Assembly (NCBI GenBank): GCA_039545315.1
Contig: BCIM01000015.1
Location: 10,522-74,521 of the forward strand
Direction: 5' to 3'
DNA from: Kondoa malvinella
Taxonomy: Eukaryota > Basidiomycota > Agaricostilbomycetes > Agaricostilbales > Kondoaceae
Length of the DNA stretch: 64,000 nucleotides
A model generated the notes under the pieces. That model saw nothing but the letters and a program-made list of their open reading frames with translations. It did no database searches and had not been told where the DNA came from. Of the stretch, positions 23,087 to 36,277 are shown piece after piece (the first letter of the stretch is position 1; each line of letters begins with the position of its first letter). The position numbers and the translations under genes were made by a program.

Positions 23087-26000
23087 TTAAAGTTCTAGTG
23101 CATCACTATTGGATTGTACAAAGGGCAAATCTAGACCTGCTAGACTGCGTTCGCATAGAACACACGATGAAGCGAGTATGTCATCTACCTCTTCGCGAAG
23201 CTTTTCCAGCACACCAGTTCTGAGCAGACCTGTTGATTCCACGATATTGTCTTGCGCTGCCTTGTTTCTGCCTGCCCCGGTCAACTTGATGGCCTCAGTC
23301 ATCCCTTCCATGAGCCCGTCCGCTCCAGCTTCAATCACGTTCACCAGGACGTCCGGTACAATCAACTTTCGTAGCTGATCTACACTCTGATAGCCCATGG
23401 TAGCCACTTTGTTGCGCGGGAGAAAGGCGAAGGCAGGATTCGTGGAGGCAGTTTGCGACGTCTGGTTCGGTGCTGTCGTGTTTTCGGCGAGTTTGCCTTG
23501 CAAATCGAGGAGTCGACGAACAGAATGTTGCGGGAGCAAAGGAGTAACTTCACGTATGAGACAATCCGCATGGAATGAGTGCTGGCAAGGAAAAACATAG
23601 AATTGACGAGTCATCAAAGGAGCGCTGCAAGCAGTGCATCTTTCGGCAGCGTCAAGGACGACCAGCCGACCAGAAAGATCAGAGATGTCTTGCTTGATGA
23701 TGTCTGCGCTCGCATTGGCGTCTTGCATTTCTTCCTTCAGGCGCCCAATTTCCGAAGAGTATTTGTCAAGAGCCACGCAAATCTTGTCTTTGAAATCGTC
23801 AATGACAATAAAGTCTGGGAAGAACGGCAGAATATCTTCGATTTGAAGTAAAGGCGCTCCTTCCAATAAATCGGCGGCACTTCGCGATTGCATTAGACAT
23901 GAACCTCATCAAGCAACAGACGTGCTTACCTCTCGACGTTGCCTTGTTGACCTACGACATGAGCAGCAACCTTGAGCCACAGCTGCTTCCGCACTGCGGC
24001 CTCATGGGACGCTGGCCTATCCGCATACACTTTCGCCAGTGCGATGTCTTCTATCAGCAAGGCCAAGTCGACAGCATTCGTCCACATGGCCATCTGCCCG
24101 TAGATGTAGATGCTGGCTTGGTAGCATCGATTTGATAGAGTGAGTCGTAGTGCGTAGTCGAGATCGTAAGGCAGGTTTTCTGATTTGGATTCGTTCAAAC
24201 GCTCCAGCAGGTGAAGTAAAGGAGCATCTCCTTCGCTGCTGTCGCTTGCGTACATTGTCAGCAGTGCGTTTCCAGCAGCAGAGTCACCAGATTCCGATTG
24301 AAGAATTCTTCGCTCGAGGTAGCCCGAAAGCGCCGAAGGAGTACTGGTTTCGATAGAATGTGAGGACAGCAGTGCTGGCAAGAGTCGATAGAGGTCGAGC
24401 GCAGGCTGACGTTGGAAGCATTCGATGGTAGCTTCGGTAGCGTGGCGCAACAAGGCTGGTGCGAATTTGTAGTAGAGGTTCAAATCATTTTGTCGGTTGA
24501 GAGCGTCCAGAGCTCGGGTCCATTCCTCTTCAGATACCCAATGACTGACAATGCGCTCATGGTCACCTGCGAGTGACGCGAAATGCAGCATGAGATCTGT
24601 CCGGCCGTGGCTGACAAGCAGGTCGTAAACTATCTGTGGATCCAGGCTTTGCTGAGCCAGGATAGCATTAGTGTCGGATGATGAGCATATGTCATGGTAC
24701 GCACCAGATGATTATTTAAAAAGGCCTTTAGGTCTTCTTGCAGTATTGAGCGCTCCAGATCCAAATTTTGCGCATTCTCTGTGTTCCCCTCCGAAAACGC
24801 AGCATCCTCCAGCTCATTGATCTTGCCAAGGGTGTTCTCCAGCAACCAAGTCGCAAGCATGAGTCGCTGTACTCCGTCCTGCACATCGCAAGCCTTAGGT
24901 CAAGTATAACACACAAGATAGCACGTACTCTCTTCTGCAGGCGGCTCAAGCGAGAGCTCAGGTATGATCGCAAAGCGTCCTTTTCGGACTTCTCGGCAAA
25001 TTTGAGAACAACCTCTTCGAAACTCTTGGTCGTCTGAGCGTAAAGGTCGGCAGCTTGGATGTATCGTCCTGCTGCGTTGTATGCATCTGCTTTGCGTGTG
25101 AGCACCAGATCACGTTGAGAGGGTTTCTGTCATCAACTGTCAGCCAATTGAGACACAACGACAAGATCGGTTTACCTTCGCATGCTGCAAAGCGGTGTCA
25201 TACGCATGCCGAGCCAGATGCACCAGCCAAATGTCCCGATCCTCATCCACCACCGACAGCTCAAAGATGGTTTGGTCCGAGAACAGCCAATAGGTGCCCG
25301 CCGGACGGTCCGTTACAAGTCCGAGGATCCGCTCGCCGGGCTGTAGTTCAAGAGTTTCCTCATAAACGAGCTTGTCGTCTAGTATTCGAATCGCTCGGAT
25401 GTGACTGGAGTATGCCAGCACAAAGTGATGCTCAGTCAGCGCCATACCGATTGGGTTCTCATGCTTTGGCGACGTTGCGCTAGCGTCGTCAAGACCGCCG
25501 CGAGGACTCGGAGGATCCAGTGCTGGATACGGTAGCAATTGGGCTGATTCGATGAGGCCATCTCCCGGTTCTTGTGCAGAATAGCTCAAGCTGCCATGAT
25601 ATATACCAGGGCCTGAACAAGAAGAGTTTGTCAGTATGTTTAGTATGGGGCGCAACCTCTCTCTCTCACCGGTCGACCAAGCTACAGACCTAGGTCCCTC
25701 GGGAGGCCTACCCTTTTCTGCAGGCGCTTGCCAAAAATGTAGTTCGCTGTTTGGGTTGTTTCCAGGCAGTTCCAGCGATTCTACATGATAGGGATGAGGT
25801 CATGGCAAAGAAAGAGGGGCTCAGAGCAACTCACTTGGAGATGCTTCTTTGAAGACTTGATGAGATATTTCAAAAGAGCTGTCATCCGAGTTCTCGGGGG
25901 CGGCTTTGCTGCAGTACTGGAGGATTCGAGTTCCGGTAGTTACGACGATGGCCAGACGCCTCCTACTTTGGCCCTCACGTTGCCATAGATGATATTTGAG

Positions 26001-26850
26001 TCCGACAATAGCCTGTCGCTCTTGAAGCAGAAGTATAGGCCGAAGAAAGCGATCATGCGCAGCGCGACTGAAAGTTCTGGACCCATCCACTTCTCCGTCG
26101 AAACACGTTTCGAAGATCCGCCCGTCCGATGTTCCCAACAGGACCTCGCCAGTAGATACGTTGGACGATGTTCTGCTGTTGAGGTTACTCGGTGCCCAGG
26201 CAACGGAGTCGATTGATAAGCCCTTGAGCTTGCTCAACAGTCTTGCTTTGACTTTGCGAGAGCCAGTGCCGGCCGCTGCTGCTGCTTCTGTAGGCCAGCC
26301 AGCATAGCAGTAATAATTGTCCAGCGCCGCGGTACCTATCAATAGGTGTTGGCCAGTGTGATCAAGATAAAGGCGTCGGATTTTCTGGCTACCAGATGTA
26401 ACTGTAGCAGTAGAGGAGGCACTTGAAGTTCCTTGGGAAGGTAGTACAATGCCGGTTTCGTCTTCTGAATTCTCTAGGTTGATGCGGACAATCTGCACGG
26501 GCGAAGCTGCAATGGCCAGATACAAGGCATTGTTGGAGCAGCATAGATGGCTCAGAGGCCCGCTTAAGCTGTACTGTGAAAGCCAAGGGCTGTTATATGT
26601 TGTCACACATGCGCGCAAGTGACGCTCACTTGTACGCGGCTGAGACTAAAGACAGACTGTGTTGCAGGCTGCTCGGCTTCGTTGCCTGATCCGAAGGCCT
26701 ATCACAGCAGCTCTCAGCGTCTGCATTACATAGAGTTGCTTGAAGCTTTACGGAATTCCCAAGTGCTGAATGGACAGCTGCGCTGGATGCGAAGGCGTCT
26801 CCTCCAACGACTGAACGGTCCCGCAGGTCTACTTCTGGTCTATCACTCAT
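23087..26850 (-). CDS. VPS18: HOPS/CORVET core subunit Vps18 (Pep3)
   Basis: Core subunit of the HOPS and CORVET tethers for fusion at endosome and vacuole. There are about ten exons on the minus strand. The N-terminal beta-propeller starts near VFSLSRVQYSLSGPLSHL and includes LSIDSVAWAP, EVLLGTSDGRIFE and PIGMALTEHHFVLAYSSHIR. A long helical solenoid follows (DALRSYLSSRLSRLQKR, HFASLAGDHERIVSHWV, LTLSNRCYQASIYIYGQM). The C-terminus holds a RING-like finger: CTACSAPLMTRQFYVFPCQH, SFHADCL, then a second Cys pair CVLC after an insert of about 115 residues. The start at 26850 uses a first exon whose 44-nt intron restores the conserved frame; the N-terminal 50 residues are the weakest part. It is followed tail-to-tail by the coiled-coil gene. 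Confidence 0.93.
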
Positions 26851-26940
26851 TTGCAGCGATTAGAGGTATCATCGTTCTCGCTGTCGCACGACAACAGTTG
26901 CTCCGCCTTTTCACCACTGCTCTTACTACCCTCTACAACG

Positions 26941-29137
26941 CTAATAGATGTATGGAACAAAACGATATGGCACCTGTCATGAATGCCGATCAGCACTGCG
27001 TTACATTCGAGAGAGACGGACTGACAATTTCGCAATAACGATCCCAGTCTTTGCCTGGAGTCGACTCGAGATCAGTCTGCAGTCATGAAAACCAGCCAAT
27101 CAGTTCGTAAAACTGACCATATTTGCGTTCACATCTGAGAGTCATGTCAATACAATCCGCCAACATAACGAGACTGACACACCTTGCGAAGTCTCGACCG
27201 CATCTATGGCAAATCCTGTGACAGCGCCTTCTTAAGTATTGGTAGCAGCAGCAGCATAAACCTCACATGATGAAGAAGAAGAATGGGTACCAAAAGTTCA
27301 GCGGCGTCCCGAAGCCTGCACAAAGACCCCAGGTCATCACTTGCACGATGTCGGCGGCGTAGTTCTGGTAGAAGTTAGCAAAAGGAAGCGTTGGCATCGA
27401 GGGAACACCGACTGGCTTCCTCAAATATGCCCACCAGCCGTCAATCAGCAATTTACCGCCTTGAGCAGTCTGCATGTATTTTGGGTTCTTGACAGTGTTC
27501 CAAGGAAGCTGAGGAAACGTCCATCGAGGCTCGTGGTGCCCCCCGTCTATCTGCATCTTGAAATGCGACTTTTGCGCCATGGCAGTGTCGAAGCTTTGAA
27601 CGGACGCTCTCGGCATCAGCGAACGACAGACCATGTAGGAGGTAAAGACTGACATGTAGTGCGCTGCTAGATGTACGCCGTATAAGAGAACATACGTTGT
27701 AGTAGAGAAGCGGTAGGTTTCCGGGTCGTGCGTCGCCATCCAGATAATGGAATAGCAGTAAGTGAAGGGTACACCTAGTACAGATGAAATCAATACGTTT
27801 AAGACGCAGATGTGGAGATCAAGTACCGGCAAAATTCCAGAACGCGAGCTGCCCAAAAAATTACCCTGGCGTAACAAGGCGCGTCTCGGAGTGCTTACCA
27901 GCCAACCAAATTTCTCGCTGTTACTAGTCAGACATTGGCATCAACACTAAGCCAAATCTGTCTCACTAAGCCATGTCTAGAACAACTGCTTCAGAACCAA
28001 GTGGTCGCGAAAACTGCTGAACTCACCCCAAGTCTGTACAATGAGCTCTTCTCCCTTTGCGCAGCTACTCGGTATTGCTTAAGCACCGATTCCGCTTCGC
28101 TAGGGCTCTGCTGGACTTACGCATTGATCTGAAGTCCGGATGCTAAAACCATAAAGGCCTGATTTGGCGATACGTAGCCATAGGTATCATGTTGTTTGAT
28201 GCAGCCGCCAATGGACATGAGAAAGAGCCAGACCCAGGGGATGCGGACTTCCGCCCACCTGAACAAGACGTCAGCGACCTGAGTGAGCGCGATCTAAATC
28301 AGGATGACGGACATCTTGATATCTACGCCCAAAATGCGAGGGTTCAGACTTGCCCCCACTGCAAGAACGTGGTCTTGTTAGGCACAGTCAGCTCGAAAAC
28401 GCACGACACTTACTGAAATAGTCGTAAATCGGACTTCCAGACATTCGGATTGGCTTGCCAAAGAGAATAGTGCCAAGATAGCAGACGGTAGAGATGACAA
28501 AGCTGACAATGATGGCCACAGACATGACCGGGCCAAAGTGATCAATCAATTCGGACAGACGGAAAATGTTGGTAAAGTGCAATACTGCAACCGTAATCAT
28601 GGTGATGTAGAAGGCACCGAGTGCGTTGCAGTTGTACAGCAGCCGTCGTCCATTCAGCGACTCTATCGGCAGCCCAATCTGTTGATAGCCAGGCAGGACA
28701 ACAGCCAGGAACAGCTGGAAAGCCATAAGACCTAGATAGATCTGAGCTCCTTTGGGAGTAGGAGCCGCGTGCTGCATATCTCTTAGCTTCTTCAACAGGC
28801 AGACATACGGCCAAGGCTCACTTCAAAGACTATCTGGGAAAAGTTGCGCAGCCACGAAGCACAGTCGCCGAGACTGGAGGGTGCTTGCAGCTTTCCGTCG
28901 TACAGCACGAGACATCCCCATAGGTAGTAGAGCAGGCAAGGGAAGAAGACCATCATACTTCCACTATTAAAGCCCGAATGAAAATATGAGCTGACCAAAG
29001 CATTAAAGTACTTACGTACCCAAGGTCCCACCGAATTCATACTCGTGATGAATGTCTGGGTCTACTGGCCCTTTGGCGATTGCTTCAGCTTGCTTTTGCT
29101 CTGCGGTCTTGGGCTTTCGTTGAGTTAGGCTTGACAT
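26941..29137 (-). CDS. ERG4: C-24(28) sterol reductase
   Basis: Last step of ergosterol synthesis, an NADPH-dependent reductase of the ER membrane (ERG4/ERG24 family). It is broken into about eleven exons. Joined motifs follow the Erg4 order: HHEYEFGGTLGGSMMVFFPC, LNGRRLLYNCNALGAFYITM, HFGPVMSVAI, YFMGASLNPRILGVDIKM-W-AEVRIPW, LFLMSIGGCIKQHDTYGYVS, VPFTYCYS, HYIFDTAMAQKSHFKMQ, GGKLLIDGWWAYLRKPNYAA, MTWGLCAGFGTPLNFWYP. The C-terminus needs four small exons to give RDFARCERKYGKDWDRYCEI then VPYRFVPYIY, the family's ending. MGAS...VDIKM and the long first half mark Erg4 rather than Erg24. The stop at 26941 is 90 bp upstream of the VPS18 start on the same strand. Confidence 0.93.
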
Positions 29138-29532
29138 CTTGGCCGTTCACGTAGAGCTTGAACGGATGAGCACTGTCCTCCTTCCTTGCTAGGTCACAGG
29201 TGGGGAGAGGAAAGGTCGTCGCTGGCGGAAGAAGATAAATTTGTTGTTTTCGTTATGCATGGCAGACATATACACCAGTTCCGCGCTGCTGCCCTGCATG
29301 TCCAGACTACCATGTAGTGCCTCTAACATTAACCGACAGCCGATCACGCAAGACGCGACTTGAAGAAGGGTTGACCAAGTCTAGAGTCGGCAGGATGTAC
29401 TTCAAACGAAGGACGGCTGCTGCGACACCGTCTCAGTATCTCACATGCCAGAATGCAGCAATATCTGACTCCTTTTGGAGGATGCTGCCTTGGCCGCGCG
29501 AGCGTATCTGTTGCTCCACCGAAAATCGTTGA
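29138..29532. other. 395-bp intergenic region
   Basis: This lies between the ERG4 start codon and the TRS33 stop codon, both on the minus strand. It should hold the TRS33 3' UTR and the ERG4 promoter. No repeat, RNA gene or convincing sterol-response element was seen by eye. Confidence 0.45.
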
Positions 29533-30608
29533 TCAGGCTTGTAACTTGATTTGGAACGAGCCTGCAGGTTCACACTGTCAACGTAGTTTTCCAGTGCTAG
29601 CTGATTGCGTACATTGTCCCCCATTCGCGAGATCAGACGTGACTGTGCAAGGCAAGCCTAGAGCCGTCAAGGCGCCGCGAATGATACCGCAAGGCAGTTG
29701 TAGAGCCTAACACTATGTCAACACCAACAGAGGATGCTGGACAGACAGAATACGCACGCTCATGGCCTTTTCAGACGCCTGCTGCTGCTCATCAGAGACC
29801 ATTGATGATGTGCTGAAGTGAAGAAGTGGCTTGTGTGCGTTGTCGTGTAAGACAAAGACGCCTCTATGATTCGTTCGTAGATTATCGCTGCGTGTAGATA
29901 GTCAGATGGGTAGCGAGCCCATGGCAACGGGAACTAACATTTGCTTGTCATATAGTTGCATCCACAGGTCTTTGCATCTGATCCTGAGCGTCAATTGCGA
30001 TATCCCGTAACGAGAAGATTCCACTTACAGAAACTTGACGACTTCGAGTGGATCATAAGATGGTGCTGACAGGTCAGAATCGACTGCGCGAGCCACTCTG
30101 GAAAAGGGTGGACGCTTTCGAGTCAATCTAAATCACCTGTGAGCCTCTTGTGTTGCCCAAGGATGGCCTGAATCTCACTTGTCTGCTAGAGCAGAGCCAA
30201 TAGCATAGCCCATTCGTTCTATCCTGCTCCTGACCATCTGCAAAGATCCCGTTTGAGACGTATCTGCTCCCTCTAGGGCATGCCTGGTCTGCAACAAACT
30301 GATCCGTGGAAGGCCCGAAGCAGCTTCTGCTGACGGTTGCATGGATTCTTCAAGTCGCTCTCGCGATAGGACAGATGACACAGAGAGCTCCAACACGTCC
30401 ACCATCTGGACACGCACACGGAGTTGTCAGAGTGTGCTCTTGATGAAAAAGACAGAGAAGCGTGACGCACTTCCATGGTGAGGTATTCTAGTATACGCCC
30501 ATCCACCTGCGACCTTCTGTCAGAATCGGCTAAGAGCTTGGCGGTACTGTTCACTAGTGAGGCGCTCGAGCTGTTGTGCGGCAGCGAAGATCCAGGCAGT
30601 CTGGACAT
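29533..30608 (-). CDS. TRS33: TRAPP complex subunit Trs33 (TRAPPC6)
   Basis: Core subunit of the TRAPP complexes that act as exchange factors for Rab1/Ypt1 (and Ypt31/32) at the Golgi. Seven exons run from 30608. Conserved segments: DGRILEYLTMEMVDVLELS, VRSRIERMGYAIGSALAD, PLEVVKFLIRCKDLWMQLYD, KQIDNLRTNHRGVFVL, LQLPCGIIRGALTALGLPCT and the terminal FQIKLQA. The final SFQIK beta strand is the hallmark of Trs33/Bet3-type subunits. The segment between MEMVDVLELS and the conserved VRSRIERMGY is longer than usual (about 50 residues, Ser/Gln rich). The start codon lies 51 bp from the divergent UBR1 start. Confidence 0.9.
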
Positions 30609-30659
30609 GTTTGGTGGTCAAGAGTCGCTCGCTTTCACACAGCGAAGAGGAGGCTGAAG

Positions 30660-33600
30660 ATGGTGGATCCTGCAGGCGTTCTCTCGTCTGTGCAATCTCT
30701 CCGTCAAGCGCTCGGGCAGTTGTCGCAGTCGTGTCGGTCTGCAGCAGATTACAGCGGTGCGAACCCAAGTGTTCTTCAAGCAATTCGGCATTTATTATAC
30801 TCGCAAACCTTTGCTGCTCTCGGTGAAGGTCAAGACGTCTTTGGCATCGCCAATCCTTTCGCGCACTCCAGTCCGACAGATGTGCCTTTGACATGGTCTC
30901 TTACTGAAGCGCAACACAAGATCATTAAGCGCGACGAGCAAAGGCCCTGCAACCACATCTTTTCCCAAGGTGAACCGGTATATTCGTGTCGGTAAGTCCT
31001 TTAGCGATCGGGCTGTTCGCAGGCCACTGATGATTGAACAAAAGAGACTGCGGCTACAACGAGGCATCATTTCTTTGCTCTGCTTGTTTCAATACATCAG
31101 ATCATGTCGGCCACGATATTGCCTTTCAAATACATGCCGGAGGTGCTCTAGCTTGCTGCAGCCCCGACCCAGATGCCTGGAAGCCAGAATCATCCTATTT
31201 TACCTCTCGCTTTCCGATCGCGACGAGCCAAGACAGCCGTCCATTGCCCAATCTGCCTGTCTGGCGACAGATGGTAGACACCGTCTTGGACTTCTGTATC
31301 GAAACTTGGCGCGCCAGCTCAATCTCGACAGATTTGGCCGTCCAACTCGCCGCTATTGTTCCGCACACCCTGTATTGCGTAGCTCTGTGGAATGATGAGA
31401 AACACAGCTTCGATGCCGTCATCGATCAGCTCTGTCGCGCCAACCCCAGCAGGTCTAAGGGTTCAGCATTGGATGCTGCCATTCGGATAGATACTGTCGG
31501 GCGAGAAATCATTCTCCTCTCGATGGACCGCGCCAGCCTTCAGCATGTCGCTCGTACGGTATCCAACATTGATCTCGCCGTCACCATCGTTTCGGCCGAC
31601 TCGACATTCTGTGAGCTGGCGTCCAGCGTTATGGTTCAGTGGTTGAATGACTTGGCCGGTCTTCGCCACAAAGAGGATCAATCCGGAGTCTCTGGACTCT
31701 TGTCTGTTATCGCAGCTTCACTGTCCGACAAAGCACCAGAGCAGTCTCGGTTTTACTCATTGCTGCACAACGACAATGCCTTGTGGAAGTCAACCCGAAT
31801 GCAAGTGCGCGAATTACTGGTTAGGAGTCTGTCGTTGGGAGGGGAAATCAAAAGACGCCAAGGTCAGAGGACGATGCACCCCAACGTATCCAATATTGAC
31901 TTGTTCATTCAGCCGGCATTTTCATGCACGCATATCCGCTTCTTGTCAATACATACTTGTTCGTAGACCGGGAGCCAGAATATTCTATCCTACAACTCAG
32001 CATGCATCTGTTTTCGACTCCAGTCATCGCTGCATATCTTTTATCCAATCACAGCGCTTTCCCTGTGCTTGTCTGCATACTCTACTCTTTCTTTACGGAA
32101 CAATTGGACACGACAGGCAAAAAGTTGAACCTGCCTCCCGACTTTGCCGTTACACGTATCAGCCCAGACAGCAGTAGCTTCAAGCACAAACGCTACGCCT
32201 ATCTCTTTTCCGATATGAAGCGGCTAATCAGCTCTCCTGCCGCCCTTGCGTATCTTTGTGCTAATCCACAAGCGTTTGGTCTATTCTACGCCTTCGCCAA
32301 TCTCTTCTCGGCAATGAATCCTATCACCAGAGCAGCTACTGAACACGTCGAATTCGAAGCCGACACTTGGGTAACGGCTTTCAACATGACAATGCATCTG
32401 GCAAAGGCATGTCGTGCTGTCGGAGAAGCATTCCGCTACTGCACCGAACAACATCAAATTGAGGAAGGTGTACGCACAGTCTTTGATGTCGGCAAGGCTC
32501 GGCATGAAGAACACCGCGTAAGCTTTGGCGGCAGATCTTTCCGCTGCATTAGGCACTGCGTTCGCACGGATCCAGTCAGCTTTCACCACCCAGTCACATG
32601 GCTTCTTGCGGAAATGATGAAAAATCCGCATATATTCAGGGTGCCTGATGAAGGATTGCCGCAGAAGAAGCAGGCTGCCCATTTGTCCGGATTAGCAGAC
32701 GCCCAGGCTCTGATGCATACAATAGAAGATGCTGTCACTAGTATGTTGGTGCGCGCATGTGCTAGACTTGTACTGACGCTTTTGTAAAGCCAGCGCTTTG
32801 GTAGCCCAAATTCGCGCTGGACTTTGGGTTCGCAACGGCTTCAGCGTCCGAGCACAGCAGCTACACTATAGAGAATACAGCCTGAGGGAATCTACCTACG
32901 ATCAGGACGTCTTCCTGCTGCAGATTGGTATCCATCAATTCCCTGAAGAATTGCTCATCGCCGTCCTGGACCGCTTCGAATTCATCGACTTGTTGGACTC
33001 GGCTGCGACGGAGCACACTCATTATGACATACAGCAGACTCAAATTATGCTCGAAGAGATGTTGTTGCTTCTCGTACACCTCTGCACCGAGCCGGCCAAC
33101 CTGTTGCATTGGGATCTGGAGAAGAGAATCCGGCGAGACATCATACATTGTCTTGCCCTCGGATCTTGCTCACATAGCGAACTTGTCAAGCGAGTGGCCG
33201 ACAACTCTTCGGAGTCACCTTTGTTCGATCGAGTGCTGGCTCAAGTTTCTACCTTCCGAAAACCGCAAGGCGCTTTCGATCACGGAGTATACAGCATTCG
33301 TCCAGCTGCTTTGGACGAGATCAACCCGTATTACTTTCGATACTCACGCAATCAACGCGACGAGGTCACGGCTGTTATCAAAGAATGCGGCCGTTTTCAA
33401 GACACGTCAAAATGGATCGAGTCGGCTTCCGAAAGGCCAAGCGATGGTTGCCTACGAAGCTCGGTCGACCATATACTCGCCTGCGCAGTTTTTCGTCAAT
33501 TGCTATTGTCGGCTTTGCGATACCAAAGTGAGCAATCGGAATTGGCGGAGCCACTTCTGGACGTCACTTTACACCTCGCCCTATTGGCAATACCAGCTTC

Positions 33601-36124
33601 GCCCGTCGATCAACTTCCCTCAGAATCAATCTACACCTGGTGCAAGTCTCTTCAAGAGTATCTGACGATTCTACGACGCAAAGTCACAGCTGGGCATCTC
33701 TTAATCAAGCTGGACGTCTGCCTACAACGATGTCGTGATCGGGAGCGCGATGCGTCAATGGTTGATGCAGATGCCACCTCGACAAGTGAGGTAGAAGTGA
33801 GCAACAAAATGATTGCAGATGACCTGCGAGCGAAGCGTCTGGCCGCCAAAGCAAGGCAAGACGCAGTGCTTGCGAAATTTGCCAAAGCGCGCGCGGCTTT
33901 TGTCGACAATAATCCGTTGGATTTTGACGATGACTCAGAGGACGGCGACGCCAATATGGCTGCGGCGGACACTTCGACCGAATCTTCTGGCACTTGCATC
34001 GTTTGCCAGGAAGCATTGAATCGCTCTGAATCCTTCGGCTCTTTGGCGTTCATCCAGTCGAGTTCCGCCTTGCGCTGTGTCAGCACAACAGAAATCGTGA
34101 CTTTGAAGCAAGTGCTGAGCTGCGACCAAAGCGGCGAGCCATCACGGACGTCGCACGGAATATCAAGCTCGAGAGGTCTCTACTTGTCAACATGTGGTCA
34201 TTCGATGCATCTCAAGTGCTTCCAGACCTATATTCATTCTGTTGAAGCTCGACACGCTGCCCAACCCACGCGAAACCATCCCGAAGATCTCGGCCGCAGG
34301 GAGTTCATCTGTCCCCTCTGCAAGAGTCTTGGCAACGTCCTGGTACCCACGAGTCCATCGTCGAACATTGCTAGCCGCAAGTCTACCATATCCGACAGCG
34401 ATATCATCCTCGATTTGGAAAATTGGGCGGCCAAACCACCAATTGCTGAACTATCCGGCCGAACCGCTGATTTGCTACAAGCATTCACAAGAGCGGACAA
34501 TGGTCAGCTGAGAGCTTTCAAAGCAGATGAAGCTCTCCCTCCGGCAAGTCGCGCTGCTACCAACGATCTTTCTCCTCAAGACCTCTTCATGCTGCGGCGC
34601 ATTTTGCAAGTCGTCTGGCCGCTGAGTATAGAAGCTCATCGGTCTACTATCGAAAATATCGAGTCTCACTCCGCATATTTGCCGAAAGAACTTGTGGCCT
34701 ATACAATCGCGACAATCGAGACACAAACGCGACCATCTCCGTTGACGACTAGTACCAAGTCTGGCGATGGTAGATCAGCTAGTGTGGTCAGAGACATGCT
34801 ACATCTTTTACGCCTGGTGGCAGGACTAGGCAGCGAGTCGTCGTCGACGAGATGCTCGGAGCTGGGAGCCCTCGTCAGCGCGCGCCTGACTATTTCCACA
34901 TCCTTGAGGCATGCATCGTACTTGCGGCTACCTATCCTGCAAAGAGAGCCGCTGGAACTGCTAGTGGAGCTTTCTGCGCTTCTACCATCTGCCTTCGACC
35001 AACACCTCATCCTTACCTTCTACATGCAGCTTCTGCGGATCATACTCCAGCTACCTCATGTCCAAGATCTGAACAGTGCTACTCTGCGACAGCAAGAGGA
35101 GCCAGACTTCTTGCAACGAGCTTGCGAACATGTTGGTCTCTTTGCCCTGGAAGTTTCCAAGCCCTTTCCAAATCATGCGGTATTCGAAGCGACACGCCTG
35201 GCTCAACCTGATATAATTGGCAAAGTCTTGTGCACTTTAGCTGTGCCTTTTCTTCGACGCGCGCAACTTCTGATGCAGTCTTTGGGGCGACCCTCAGCAA
35301 TGGACCGCGCACCCTTCTCTACTTCGATCGCACCATATGCGGAATTTCATCTGCTCGTGACAGACCTCGGCATACCACATCCTGAAGTCTGCCTTCATCC
35401 GGTAACATCGCCCATCGAGTCCTTTAACGCTCGATTGCGCTTTTGGATCAAATCTTTCATCGATTCCAGCAATAGCAAGAACCAGCTGCCCCTCGAACTT
35501 CCCTTCCGACACGGTCTTATCCAGCTGCCAGTTGGTCTCGACGCCGTCATCGAAAAAGCGGCGAAGACAATTTGTCCAACCTGCAATACTGTACCAGTCG
35601 ATCCAGCTGTCTGTCTCTTATGTGGTCGCATTGTATGTAACCAGAGCTTCTGCTGTATGGATCGCGATCTCGAGAGCGAACCGGAATTGGGAGAATGTAA
35701 TCTGCACATGCTCAGGTATGTGCGACCTTCATTGATGAAGATGGTCATTGCCAACTTTACATTTGCTCTGCAGCTGTGGGGGTTCAAGCGGCCTCTTTCT
35801 GCTGGTCAAGAAGAGCTGTGTCCTGGCTCTGTATGCCAACAAGGGGTGCATACTCAGTTCTCCATACCTCGATCCGCATGGGGAGATCGACATTGGTTGC
35901 AGGCGCCATCGGTTACAACATTTGCAAGCGCAGCGCTATCAAGAGCTCAACCTCATGTGGACGAAGCAGTTGATTCCCACAATAGTCGCAAGGAAATTGG
36001 AGGCTGGTATTGACTCTGGTAAGCCTATCCTTTGTACCTGGAACGAAGTTCATGGCTGTCCGCCTACGTAGGTGGATGGCAAACTATGTGTGTCTCTGTG
36101 CTTACTCGTTCGTCCATCGTCTGA
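30660..36124 (+). CDS. UBR1: N-recognin E3 ubiquitin ligase Ubr1
   Basis: Recognises destabilising N-terminal residues (N-degron pathway) and ubiquitinates the substrate with a Rad6-type E2. Six exons, 30660-30991, 31045-31862, 31913-32740, 32790-35715, 35774-36018 and 36072-36124, total 1733 residues. The UBR box is near residues 100-175 (CNHIFSQGEPVYSCRDCGYN, SFLCSACFNTSDHVGHD). The long helical body contains NTYLFVDREPEYSILQLSMH. The RING-type zinc finger starts CIVCQEAL and continues at LSTCGHSMHLKCFQTYI and FICPLCKSLGN, with an insert of about 50 residues between its first two Cys and the rest. The C-terminal UBL/autoinhibitory region has GLFLLVKKSCVLALYANKG, SPYLDPHGEIDIG and the last motif GGWQTM. 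The start at 30660 is the only good Met before the UBR box. Confidence 0.95.
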
Positions 36125-36277
36125 TGTAAGCGACCCACCAGGTGAAGCCACCTGGAAGGGAAGAAGGGCAAGAAAGGATCTGATCTGATCTGGTGGCATT
36201 GTTTCGACGTTGGAGGTGAAGTATGTTGGTCAACATGCAATACCCGTTCATAAATTATACACATCCCGCATACCAGA

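Noticed and set aside
30520..30894. 124-codon minus-strand frame opposite UBR1
   Set aside because: Antisense to the first UBR1 exon, where the plus-strand frame leads straight into the UBR box; no domain of its own.
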